Source: Eublepharis macularius
Lineage: Eukaryota > Chordata > Lepidosauria > Squamata > Eublepharidae
Direction: 5' to 3'
Assembly: GCF_028583425.1 (NCBI RefSeq)
Contig: NC_072795.1
Span: 76,088,001 to 76,152,000, forward strand
Length of the DNA: 64,000 bases
Numbering within the stretch: position 1 is the stretch's first letter; every line of letters begins with the position of its first letter. Positions 1-28,666 of this stretch are shown piece by piece. The notes under the pieces were generated by a model, which had not been told where the DNA came from, made no database searches, and saw only the letters and a list, made by a program, of their open reading frames with translations. The position numbers and the translations under genes were made by a program.

Positions 1-589
1 TTTGTATATGCTACAGTTGTGATAGGAGAGAGAGGAGGAGAGATTTTCAGGCGTGATGCTAGCAATTGGTTGGTTTAGCAGGTTAACAATTGTGCAAAAC
101 AAATAATGTGCAATGAGGTAAGCATTTTCAGAAGATCTTTCTTCCAATCAGAACTCTTTTGCCAATGGGAAGTGAACTGTGTGGATAATTAGCATCAGAG
201 AGAAATCTGATGCTGAGGCGGAGGTGCATAATGCGCCAAACAAAAACAGTCCAAATAAATGAGCTTTTCACTTCTGAAAAGATCAGGAGCAAGGCGCGAG
301 TGTGAAAAGAGTCGTAGACTCTGGTGGTTTCAGGGAGTGTTGTTTTCTCCAGCTTCTCCTTGCTTTCCTCATCTACTCCGTTTCTGCCTTCCTATTTTCT
401 GCCCTCTCTTCTGAAAAGGAAATTTAAGTTTCACTGGTGTAGAGAATATTTAGATACAATTGTTGGAATTTGTTCATTCCTGTGGACTTTCATTATTTTA
501 TTGCCTCTTACTGGAAAGAGCTGGATGTAACTCTAAGCCAGCATTATTCAAAGCAGCATGACCATCATGCCCAGAGGAATTTTCCTTTC

Positions 590-868
590 CCTTATTGAAC
601 TTTTTATGTTTTCCATTTTTTAATCTGATGTTCCCTCAGTGATCCTTCCTTTATGTTTTAATTGTTTCAATGATTGAATATATGTTTTAGTTTTGGTTTT
701 AATCATTTTAATGATATGTGATGGTTTTAATTGTTTTAATGATGTGTTTTTGATGGGTTTAATTATTTTAAAGGTATGTTTTTATTATCTAAGGTTGTAA
801 TCTGTTAGCCACCTTTGTGGTCCTGATGAGGGCAGAAAGGTGGGGTATGAATTTTGTAAATAAATAAA
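590..868 (+). repeat. LINE 3' tail (L2/CR1-like)
   Basis: The stretch has the T-rich run of ttttaat motifs, then a segment on the theme 'gccacctttgtggtcctgat', and ends in gtaaataaataaa. The same tail design (gagcc..., gtataaat, then (aaat)n) closes the LINE copies near 33900, 40120 and 54260. It is a 5'-truncated copy without coding sequence. Confidence 0.5.
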
Positions 869-3800
869 CTTCCCTCTAAACTAGGTTGAAATACCCAGGG
901 GTTGAGATCCAAGGGTCACCCCCCCCCAATTTCAAGCCGGTAGGAGGACTCATCTACATTCTAGAAGCAATGATTTTTTTCACTTGCACAGCAGACCCAT
1001 GGAACATAAATTGTTATGTGAGTTTGTTTTTCCCCCTCAGTTCCTGGTGTCCTGTAGTGTCTGGGGACTTCTGGGTGTATTTTTAAACAAAATTTTAACA
1101 TAGTGGCAAGAAAACTAAACTGTACTCCTTCCCAAATATTACTATGGCGCACACTGTTTCTTTTATCATTTTAATGATGCTGAATCACTCTTTCTCCACT
1201 ACTGCTCCAGCTTCTCCCTTTCTTCAGACAATGGGAAGACTGACACTACAGTACAGTCACAGGAGTAGAAATGGACAGTAGAATTATGGGAAGTAGCTTG
1301 AGAGAAAAAAAGAGCTCCAGGCATTTGGAACACTGAAACAGTGGTTTGGTGGTGGTGGATGTTGCAGTGTCAGGGAGATAGTGGAACACGGGCCGTTTCT
1401 TGTGTTCTGTCAGAGAATACGCTTATGAAACACAACGCAAGAAGGAAGAAACCATAGATGCATCTTCCTCCAGGAAGAAATGCTGCTGAAAGGAAGTCTT
1501 TTTTTGTTTGTTTTTTAAGATTGACTCATTAAAAGAGGAGGAGGGAGTGCAAAGCAAACTGAACAAAAGCTGCTTTGCTTCTGGTTGCCACTGTTCGGTA
1601 TGATAGGTGATTTCCCAAAAGAAGGCAAGCACGTAATAAATGTATCACAGCTAAGACAATGGCAGACTGTCTCATTCTGGATGTTATCAGCAAGCTGAAA
1701 AATCACAAACTTCCAAAAAGTGGGGCAAGGGAAGGATAATGGTTACAGTGCATCAAGGAAAGTAGGTCTAGGGAAGTGGTTTACTGGGATTATGTGGCTC
1801 AGAAAAGTAGACTCAGTCTAATCAGTAGCCATTCTCAGAGGTTAATATTTATATTTCATAAAAATACTGATCTATAGAAGGAAGCTCTATGGCTGCAAAG
1901 GAAAGATTTTGTTTGAAATTATTGAAGGATGCTTTCCAAAGAGCAGTTGATGTCCTCTTTATTCTGAACGGTACTTTGCAGCCATAAAATTAAGAATGCT
2001 ACAAGACTTAAATTAATAGCCAGTTTTGGAGAAATTATTCTTCCTATCCAGGAGTTCAGTTTCTGTACAACATTATAATGGTGTGTGCTTGTTTATTAAC
2101 CAAAAAATGGGAATGAAAAATCCCCATTTGTTGTTATCATTATTACAATGGAAATGAGTACTGAAATCAACATTCCTTTTTATTTACTAATATTTAGTTA
2201 TTCTATTGCCTGACTGTCTATCTTGGTGTGCCAGTTTAGGGTTCAAGCAGAGTTCAGATCAAGAGGAAGGAGAGAGAGAATCAGAAATGAATAAATGATG
2301 GGTCACCTTTGCAATCACCAAACAGTTATTGCAACAGAAGAGAGTTTTCTTATTGCCAAGAGCCCCAGGGGCAGGCACAGAGGGAGACACAGCAGGATTT
2401 GAGTCCAGTGGCAAGATTTTCAGCATATAAGAGGGAGACACAGACTCACATTGTGCTTGCATCCCCTAGATTATAATCACTGTGTGTAGAGTAGATGGGA
2501 TGGAGGCAAATGTCTCCATCCCCTACAAACTCCAGCAGTGCTACAAACCACTGCCCTGGAGATCTGATCTGTCCTCAAGAGATATAGCATATCACAAGCT
2601 GTTCCTTCACTCCCACATTGGCAGTATAATGCCAATGGGTCTTCAGTCCATTGAAGGCAATGGTTTTAGAAGGATATATCTAGTTCAGGATTGTAGTCTA
2701 TGGCAATCTCCTAGAGAGCCTCCCTTCAGGTCAGAATGCTCCCACATAGCAGAGTTTCTCTCTGCCTCCCAGTGAGACGCATGGGGGCTGCTGCCTTTGG
2801 TTCTGAGGAACCCACAGGAATACTGATTAGAGGAGGTAGCACATTGTCAAGACAGCCTAAGCCATATGGGTCCCCCTCCCCCAATGGTTATCTTTGCCAT
2901 TTGTATTATGTGAATTCCACCCCATCACTCTTCATTTTTACTGTGTTGAATGTTCTTTTTCTCAGTTTTGTGGATGCATGCCATTAGAAAATCCCAACTT
3001 CATATATGGATTCTCAGTGCTCAGGGCAAAAATGTGAGTGTCATTTAATTTTTTAACTTTACATTAAGAAAACACAATAGAAATTACTGGTCTATTTTTG
3101 AATCAGTTGTACAAAAATGATATACGATGTAAAATATCATAAAACTCCACAAAATAAACAGATCTTAGCAGCATGAATTGAGGTGTGACAATCAGAGGAG
3201 GTTGATGACAGCGACATACAGAAACAAAAAGAAGGTCATATTTGTACAACCTTCATTTTTAGTATACGGAGTGTGTATGTGTGTGTGTGGGGGGGTGTAG
3301 TTAGCTCCCTGCTCCTCAAATCCCTCAGTTCTTGGTCAAATATTAAGAAAGCAAAGCCATCAGCCATAAGCTATGAGCTTTTCCTTCTTCTGCTTCCACA
3401 GGAACTTCGCTGCTGCTGCACCTGTGTCAGACAGGCATAACGTATACAGCCAAGCAGGCCATATTCTGCACTGATGCAAACTCCTCCTGTGGTGCTGTGG
3501 ACCTGCTTATCCAGCACATCCTGTGTTTCTAGGCAAGGCTCACAAGACTTGGGTGTGCTTGTGTTACTGCCAGCTATGGAGCACACTGGAGCCCCTCCTT
3601 GAGCTCAGGTGGGGAGGAGGACATGCCATCATGTCAAGTCTTCTGGATCATTCCAATTTCCTAATAAATCTTACATTGGTCACTGTGACCTGTTTCAGGA
3701 TTTAGAGTCTTTATGCCTCTGTTGGTTGAGTATGGTAAAAACGCCATTGTTACAAGGATAGCCAAGAAAACTGGGTCCCTGGCAAGGCTGGAAAATCTCC

Positions 3801-5925
3801 TAAACTGAGGCAACACTTGATTGCCAGATAGGAACCCACTTTCATGATTTATTGTGGGTAGAATTTGGGGTTTTGAGAGATCCTGACTAGGATTTTCTAG
3901 AGGAGGAGGCTGGTAAAAGCCTCTGGTTCCCCCGGCATACCTCATAGCATCTCATATGTGGGATGGCAGTCTCTGTTCTGCATATGTGAGTTATGGATAT
4001 ATTCTAAAAGTTACATGTTTCAGGGTAGAGGAGGCTAGGTAAGAATGCAAATACACATTGGGAGCAAGCTGCAGTATGCCCTGATGATGATCAAGATGTT
4101 TATTGCGATATCATTAGATATAGTTCATTATAATTCGCTTGTCAAAAACAGCCATCTTCAGGCACAACTCCTTAAAAGCTCTTTCATTCTTGGTTTGTCT
4201 ACAGAAACCAGAAAGGAAGAATTTTTAAAGAAGGAGAAAATGGGCCCTTTGTGCCATTCATTAGTCTGACAGATTTCCTGAGGTTGGCAGCCAGCCCTTG
4301 CATCAAAGCTGGCAATGTTTCTTTGCTGGCCACGGTCCCAGTAGCACTGGAAGGCTGCCACAGATATGGCGGCAGTAGCAGTCCCATAATAGCTTCTCTC
4401 TATGCTGACAGATTAGCAAACCTTTGCTCCTCTGATTGTCACACCTGGCCAAATTGTCTCCCATTTTATTGCTTTCTGGTCAAGAAATGTTGCATTCATG
4501 GCCTATAGCACTGGAAATGATACTGAGACATCTCAATACTGAACATAATTGTAAATACTAAGAGTTACACATTTAGCTGGCAACGCTGTGTTGTCAAGAC
4601 AAAAATCTGAGCAATGGCTTGCTGCAGAACACAAGATCTCTGCCTTCTACATGATAAGAAATAATGGAAAAAAGAAAAATAAATCTGAGCATGTTCAGAG
4701 TACATTTCATCACCTAACTAGATCAGACTTTCAGAAACCTCTGAAAAAACAGGAAGGGTTCCCTCACTGGGCCCTTCAGACAACCTGCTTCCCCTTGATC
4801 TCTGAAATAGTCGATACTAATGAAGGACAGAAAGGGAAATTGTTGAGAAGATCTCTTGCCAGTCTCCTCCATGCTACAACCCCCTGGTGGAAATTGCTTG
4901 AAACTGCCTCTACCTGAAAGCTTATCTGCGTAAAGATTGGAACATCTAGATCCACATGGCAGCCAGTTGGATGAGTTGTCATGATCAGTGAGAGCAGTGC
5001 TGAATGCTGATCCTGCTTCAGCAGTTTCAATGTGTAGGCTGTAATGAGAAGAAACAATACCCCCACTATATTTATATCAGGACAGCTCACAGGAATAAGT
5101 GGTGTAATATCCTTAGGATACCATACGGTATTTGATTGCTTTGTTGCAAGTGGAAATGTCATTACAAAGATCTATCTGTTGTTGTGGTGCACAGCATTCA
5201 TTGTGACACTGTACAAAAACACCACAGTATTGTTTTGAGTTTCACTCAGCACAAACAAGCTGCCATCTTGCAACAAGTGCAGAGTAAATGATAACAACAC
5301 TCTGAGTAACTGTGGAGGGAACAAGAGGAAATAGAAAAGCTATTTCTTTTTTCTTTTTAAAATGCTTTTTAAGCCTAGGATCACAAGAAGCCGTTTATTT
5401 GCCTTTTGTGGCAATCATTAAAGATACTCCCATAGTTAAAATTTTGCAATCTGCGTAATCGGAAGGTGGGCTCTTGGGGAGTGCAATTACAGCATTTACA
5501 GTATAATTTGCTATTTACTGAATGCTCTTTTTATTTGCAATTACTCAGAGAAATCCGAACCTCCCCTGGGTCCTCACCTTTTATCAATGCAGATATCAAA
5601 TGCTGTTTCACCTAAGTACATTTCGTGCAGTTCTCATTTCTTATGCTAATAAAAAACATCTACAGACAACTCTGCACTGTAGCAGAAATTGTATTGTGGA
5701 CTTCATTCCGATTAGTACCTTTCACCTAAGAGGGGTATCGTGTACCTTAAAGCTCTTTTCTTACTACGATACTTGGGGAAATGTGTTTGAGTGTTATGGT
5801 TAAAACCATAACTTAAAATGAGATCCCCAAAAATATTTCTTGTTATGTTCAGTGTAAAAATGCTCTTATCTGAATTGCCTCCTATGGAGAATTTTCCTCT
5901 GAAACAACGCAAGAAGGCTATGACA

Positions 5926-6017
5926 GCATGATCCTAATCAGAATTACACTTCTCTCTTTTCTCATCCAGTTGACTTCAAAGGGCTTAGAAGGATGTAATT
6001 CTGCTTAGGACTGCAAT
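5926..6017. repeat. Palindromic MITE copy (GCAATCCTAAGCAGAGTTAC type)
   Basis: One arm reads like 'atcctaatcagaattacac' and the other like 'gtaattctgcttaggactg', which are diverged inverted copies of each other. The family recurs near 42753, 47408, 48991 and, in its clearest form, 61812. Confidence 0.55.
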
Positions 6018-7392
6018 GTGAGAATATCAGATTTAATTTGTTAAAAGTATTTTACATTACTAGACATTATGATTACAGAACACACATGTAACTTTGACAG
6101 TCAGGTATTTCCAAAGCAAAACTTCTCAAGTCCTTGAGGATCATATTATTATATTGTTAAAATATCCGCTATTCAGAGCTATTTCCATTAATTTTAGGGT
6201 TTTTTAAATGAAAAGATAACAGTCAGTGCCAGAATTCTAGATAAAACATTATGTAGGGAAGGAAAAAAAAACATTTTTGTAACAGTCATGTTGTATATCT
6301 TGATGCTAGAAAATGAAAGCTAAAACTATGGACTGGAAAACTGAAACTTCATTCTTGTCAGGGACAGAACTAAATTATCCATCCCGTTATCTATCCAACC
6401 CCTTTCCCCACATGGGATAATCAAAGCTGAATACGCAGAGGGCTCCTTTTACAAGATGGCCTATAAAAAGCAAAGATAATGCCAGCTGGTGTTATTGAAA
6501 GGACATCTTGGGAAAAGCAGATACACACTCATTTTGAATAGGAGAATGAACACCTTGATCTGCAAGCTTGTGCCTGTACTGTATGTATGATGATTTTTAA
6601 ACATCTTCCTGAATGTGCATATGTGGTTTAAAGAAAAATGAATCACTAATAAGATAAGTTGGAGTCCATTTTATAATAATATTGTATGTAAATGTGTATT
6701 TGTACATATATGTAAAATCATTTATAATATAGATTTAAAATTTCATACAGATACCTAGATGGACCCTAATGTGTGTAGATTTTTATTGTCTAGCAAATGA
6801 TTTTTATTTTAGTCATCTAAACATGTATAATATGAAAAAGTATTATGATTATTTATCTTATCAGTGATTCTAAAATCATGGTTTTAGACTCCTCTTGAAT
6901 ACTTCATTTTTATTAGAATTATTTGTGCCATTTTGAAGCCCAGCAGTAAAGGTAGAAAAACATTATTCATGAAAAAGACTGCTTGATAAATTTCATTGAG
7001 TGTGTTAAAATGTTTGTAACTGCTTATCTTTTCTTGTCTTCCAATCAGATTTTCTCTCTTTTATTTGCATTGTCCTTTTTTAAAACCTTCCATCCAAACC
7101 TAATTTTTCCTAGTGCTCATATTATCACTTTAGCTCTCCTTTTACCTCTTTTTTAAAATAGACTTTTTAGTATTTCTTAAGAGGAATATCACTGGTGAGG
7201 GAAATGTAAAAATGTTTCTTTTATGATATTGGGAATCAAACTTCATTACAAGTTAAAGTTTTCATATTTCATTTTCTGCTGTCAATTAACAGGCACTTCA
7301 GACAGGTTTGACACATGTAAGGGTGTCACGATTTGGCAGCAGTTTGGAAAATCGAGTTCTGCTTTTGTTAGCGTTTAGTATCCCTGGAAGAA

Positions 7393-23578
<16,186 letters not shown>

Positions 23579-24742
23579 TACTCAGTCCATCGTCAGCTGC
23601 TGATGCATGACTCTCTTGGTACCCTACTGCTACAGAGATGCTTATTTTACCCATTGCATTATTTTACAAGAAAACTAAAAAACATCTGCTTATGTTTTGT
23701 TTCTGCGACATTTGAAAATTACAGTGACTATTTCTACCACCTGTGCACTTTTTTATGTCTCAAGTCAAGAGGAACACCACCATAACATAAGAAACAAGCT
23801 AACAGTCAGAGTTTTCCAACTGCTAGGTCAAAGGCTGCTGGCAACCTCAGTCTGCTTCCTGACTGTTTGCATAAAAGAACCGAAATCATTCTCAAGGCTC
23901 TGGAAGCATTCAAGTCTTGCAGGGATCAGTTACCTTAACTCTCATGGATTTATGATGGAGGTCTCACTTAAAAACACTATAGAGAACAATCTGATTGGCA
24001 GACAAGGCCTTAGAAATAGATGTTCCTACCTCTAGATAGTTAGCAGTTCTATGATGTACCAATGTGCAATTTCCCTGAGGGTGGGGAGAGGGGGGAGCTA
24101 TTAGAAGAATACATTATCAAGCAGAAATGAAAGGACTTTGCTACATCCAAAGTCTTATGAGTCATATCTCAGCATCTTTATGATAAGTGAGAGAAGGCTT
24201 GCATAACCAACACCAATGACCATTATGGAAAGAACTGTATGTGTGCTGGGAGACTTTGGGCCAAACAATGTTACACATGGGAAATCATTTTTTAGCCCTC
24301 AAAATACTTCCTTTTAAGGCTCAAATGCAGCCACAGGAAGAGGGACTGAATTAGATCAGAGTTGCAGACCTGGGTAAAGGAGTCCTACCTATTCCAGCCA
24401 GGCCATTTCCCTGATAGATATGTCACCCTTCCATAGCAGCAATTTGCCATTGTACCTGTCATTTCTCCACCATAGCCAATATTTTAAATTTATATTTATT
24501 AGAGCATCTCTATGCTACTGTTTTCCCTGAAGGGCTACAAAGTAGCTTACAGGAAGTTCCAAATTATACAACCATTTATACAAATAAGACAAACAAAGAA
24601 AACACCAATGTATCTGAACTGGTCCTGATCTGTCAGGCTGCCTGCTTCAGGCCTTAGACAGCAAGCAACAGGCTAATAATAATTTCAGGAGGATTTCCAT
24701 TAAAGAAACAGTGCAAGGCTAAAGGATTTACACCAGTGTTCC

Positions 24743-24748
24743 AATAAA
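24743..24748 (+). promoter_or_regulatory. Candidate TECTB poly(A) signal
   Basis: AATAAA is the first canonical signal on the + strand after the TECTB stop, about 1.16 kb downstream. Its use is inferred from position only. Confidence 0.3.
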
Positions 24749-27700
24749 ATGTTCCAGATTCAGTTTCCCTACTTCTGCGGTTGTTTTTTGATCTTAAGTA
24801 AAGCATCATTAGATGTGATCAATGATTTCCCACATCATGTTTGGCCCTCAGAGTGCTGCTGTAAGATCAATGTTTATATTGCAAATCATTTGGGGAGAGT
24901 CAGCAGTGTCAGAATGCATAACATTTGGTGAACGTAAATATGAAATGTGTAGCATTCCGAGTTGTGGCTGTATTTTATTCTGGGATAGATTTTCTCAGCA
25001 TATGAGCTACAAATCCTTGGAGTATATGAAATTCTGAAAACTTCAGACTGTCTTGTGATGTACCTTCAGAGGATTCTTTCATGCCCCTTCCTGTTGTGCA
25101 TCAATAGTACCTCAGATTTTATTAGACTATGACTGATGAAGTAGAAAGGTATATACTCAATACATTTAATATTTATTGGACAGTATTAAACATGAGACCA
25201 AAAGACCATATAAATACACACAGCAGAGGAAGTACTTCCTCAACTTGAAGTAGAGGTTCTTTCCTCAGTTTAGATCTTGACTTTCGACCTGTGGTTGAAG
25301 TACAATATACACATTTAGTTGCAGGTGTCTATGTTTTCTAGATATGAAAAAAATGAAAAGGTCTAACTCTTATCATATCGAAACTCTTTGATTCATGTGC
25401 TTTATCTAATCTTAACGAATTCTTGATTGCATTAGATAGATGGATTTTGTCTTCATTAAGATAAGTACAGACCAAGTTCATAAAATGAAGTTTCTGGCCA
25501 CTGTTGGAAACAGTATATATCCTGGACTCAATGGACCTTTGATCTGATTCTTTGGGAGGGGTACTTATTTTCTTATAAACATTGACAAGGAGGTTGAAAT
25601 TTCAGTTTTTAAAAATTAATTCAATTTCAATTAAAAAATTCCTCAGCATTATATTGATCTAGTGAATCATGGCTCCTTTTTTCTTTTCGACAATGCAGTC
25701 TGCAAGTTCTGACATTCTAAAAAGTAATTTTAAAGAATTTTAAAACCTAATATTGGTTCGGTCTTTTCAAATGCATATCATATCCCTGAACTCACTTGAA
25801 AGAGTTCATCTGAATGATGCACCAAATGGGTTCATTGAATGTAAACCTATTTAAATCCTGTATCCTTCAGAGAAACTTACTCCCTAGTAACAATGGTCAA
25901 CATCGCAACTTTAGCTTGAGAGGCTGTGAGTGGTGTGGAATGACATCTCTAGCCATGTTTTTTTAAATACACTTCCAGTGATTTAAAGTTTTTACCTTGT
26001 GTTTAGCAGTGTAAATAATGAACACCCAAGTGAGACCACCCAAAGAGTTAACAATGCATTTTTTGGCCTTGAAGGCTCCTTCACATATTACATGATAAAA
26101 AGGCAATAGCTGCATGCAAGAGACACATATCTGCAGAAGTATGCTTCTACATTGATACCTTGGAGAAATGGGATTTTGTTTGGTTCCTTTCAAATGCTTT
26201 GTCATCATATAACTTGTGAAGTACATTATTCAGAGGTAAAGACTTATACAAGAAAAGGTAATGTTTAAGGTAATGGAACTTGCTTCTAGGGGCACTTTTT
26301 CAAATTTTGCATTGCATATTTGGATTTATCATTTGATTGTCTAAAATCTAGACTTTCAGCAACTCCAATGAGTGAAGCAAGTAAGGCTTTAATAAAAATT
26401 AAAAAGGCCTTTGAGAATTTCCTAGTTAATGTTCTTGATTTCTCCTGTGGATATCAAATTCCACTGTGGAGAAATAATCCTCCTACAAAGTATCCACGTG
26501 CCCACAGGAGCCTAAATGCACCTTTGGGTTCCCACACTCTGTCTTTCATTTGAAAATGTAAAGGAGGAAGCATTTATCTTTGATATTGCACCACAATGAT
26601 TATGACCATAAAATAACTCCCATTTATCTGGGCCTAAGACTAAGTATTCTGGGTGATTCTAGCTTTTTGTTTCTGATCTAATAATGGGACCATGAATATC
26701 CCCTGCCCTCCCCCCAAAAGCAACACCTTCACTGGGCTAAGGTCCAAGTGCAAAAGTACAAAAGTGACTTTATTTTCTAAAAACATCTTGGAGAACTTAT
26801 TGGAGATAATATGAACTCCAAATCTGTTATTATGTGTCTTCACATCTGAGGCCATTTAGGTTGCCAGCATGGGATTTTTTTTCTTAGAATGCAATGGTAG
26901 CAAAAAGATTTCAGTTCATTCTGTTGACAACATCTTATCCGGCTACTGGAATATATAACTTCTGTACTCTCACAGTAGTGGGAAAATCACTAGTCTCTCT
27001 GTTGCTTGGGATATTCATATTGGGAAACAAAATAGCATTCAAATAGACATAATATCATGTTGTATGCAAGTGCCTCCATTTTGCACTGCAATCAGTAGTA
27101 CATGGAAGCTGCACCTTTCTGGTAACAAGAAGAGAGTGAAAATTAGCATCAACAACTGTCAGTATTCCGAAGGATCAGCTCAGTGTATTTAATAAATATG
27201 AGCTAAAACAGTACTCTATTAAGACATTCATGCCCCTGTGGAAGTTGGCCCTTCTTACAAGAACTGGACTTTCATAGGTTTTGCAACAGCAATTGAAAAA
27301 GGTGGGGAGTAGAGCTATGGATAGGTATTCTGTGCATATTTCATATGCTCTGTGGGAAGGACAGGCTAGTTTAAGATATCCAAAAGTCATTACATTAGTC
27401 GTCAGACATTACAATGGTCTTCAGACAGGATGACAAGCAAATTCATGAGAAGAATGCATGATGCAAATCTGGCAATAACACTGCAAGATAAGAGCTGTTT
27501 TTAAAGTCTTCATCTCCCTTTGTTTGAATCTATTGCTTTCTAAACCAGATTTTAAAAAAATGTAAACCTGAATTCAAAGAGTATAACTTGTGTTATCTCT
27601 ATGTGTTACATCCCCATTTATATTAGAGACCTCTTTTTATTGCAGATGAATTTCATGTGCCACTTTCCTAACTTAAGCAAAAGCATCTGAATATGTGGAT

Positions 27701-27984
27701 ATGAGTGTGGGATTAAAATGTTTAGGCACTTAAAAAGACATCAGCTTGGATCCTATAACTTTATTCTGCGAATGTTTCTCTCTGGGCACTATGGAAGTAG
27801 TCCTCACTGCAGACCTTGCTTCCTATCACTTTAGGCACTCCAGAGGGTTCAATGAAAAGCCTAGTGTGAGAGAAAGCAAGCTCCACAGCAGAAGTCTTGC
27901 CCGCACAGTGCTTAAGACAAGGATGTGTGGAGCAAAGATATAGCTTCCAAATCAGAATTGCACAATGTATTCAGCAGGCACTTT

Positions 27985-28137
27985 GTTTATACATGGTTTA
28001 GTGGCATAGCCTATGCTTTGCATGCAGCGGATCCCAGATTTAATACCAGGGATCTCTTGGAGATCTGCTGTGAGTCAGAAAATACTGAACTAAATGGACC
28101 TATAGACCTAAGGCAGCTTCAGATGTTCATAGAACAT
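27985..28137 (+). repeat. Diverged tRNA-like SINE
   Basis: It shows gtggcatagcctatgctttg, then cagatttaataccagggatc and ends in aaggcagcttcagatgttc, a decayed version of the repeat at 18143-18345. Confidence 0.55.
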
Positions 28138-28546
28138 TATGGTTCAGTTTTTAAATAATTTTCACCTAGTCATCTCTTGAATGGGGAATGAACAGAACTG
28201 GAGAGAGGAGTTAACAAATGGCATGAAGCCCCAAAAGAACACGGAGGTAAAAGAGGATTAAATTGTGTAAGCAAAGATTACATTGGGAGCTTGATAACTA
28301 CAAAGAAGACATTAATGTGAAATGAAGGGAAATTGTGGAGAAGGCCAAAGCTATCTCCAGGCATTAATCCAATTAAGTAACATAGCAACATACTTTCAGA
28401 CTCCAATATTACATAGTATGCTACAATGGGAAAGTGCTTTAAATTCTTACAGATTGTATCTAAAGAGATGTCACATTTCTTTGTATCATCCACATCAATG
28501 GACTTAGAAATATCCCTGGCATTATTTTCTTACATACAGCACTCAG

Positions 28547-28666
28547 TTATAGTCCTACCTCCTCATATCTTCTTGGGACCCTTTCTACATCACAGTAGAA
28601 TTCTGGTAAAGGCATGTTAAGTCCAGCTTTACCTTTCAGCCAAAAAGTCTGTTGCTGTCCTTTGCC
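28547..28666 (-). CDS. GUCY2G: GUCY2G terminal coding exon
   Basis: It encodes [20 protein letters not shown] then [19 protein letters not shown] and TAA, 39 residues. GKGxxxTFWLKG is the last cyclase strand and PLPEF matches the mouse GC-G tail. The acceptor is ttgattgacag. A donor-like AAAG/gtaaag lies inside at the KGK codons, but reading through gives the family tail. Confidence 0.92.
   Translation of the reverse strand, partial: GKGQQQTFWLKGKAGLNMPLPEFYCDVERVPRRYEEVGL

Larger units (their letters stand above)
1..7392. other. Intergenic region upstream of TECTB
   Basis: I see no exon or gene in this stretch on either strand. Open frames of 60-130 codons occur but lack splice context or recognisable protein motifs. 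It is AT-rich, with a LINE tail near 590-868 and a palindromic MITE near 5926-6017. In mammals the gene on this side of TECTB is GPAM; none of its exons is recognised here. The TECTB promoter should lie in the last few hundred bases, but I see no clear TATA box. Confidence 0.6.
23579..28546. other. Intergenic space between convergent TECTB and GUCY2G
   Basis: About 5 kb lie between the two stop codons. It should contain both 3' untranslated regions. SINE pieces lie near 24490-24590 and 27985-28137. Possible GUCY2G poly(A) signals on the - strand are ATTAAA at 28039-28044 and AATAAA at 27760-27765. I see no additional exon. Confidence 0.6.

Noticed and set aside
25963-26226. Minus-strand frame with LLQICVS...YHVICEG, resembling the penultimate GUCY2G exon
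   Set aside because: No acceptor in the needed phase and weak similarity. The real exon with IHVS...[14 protein letters not shown] and good splice sites is at 31797-31888.
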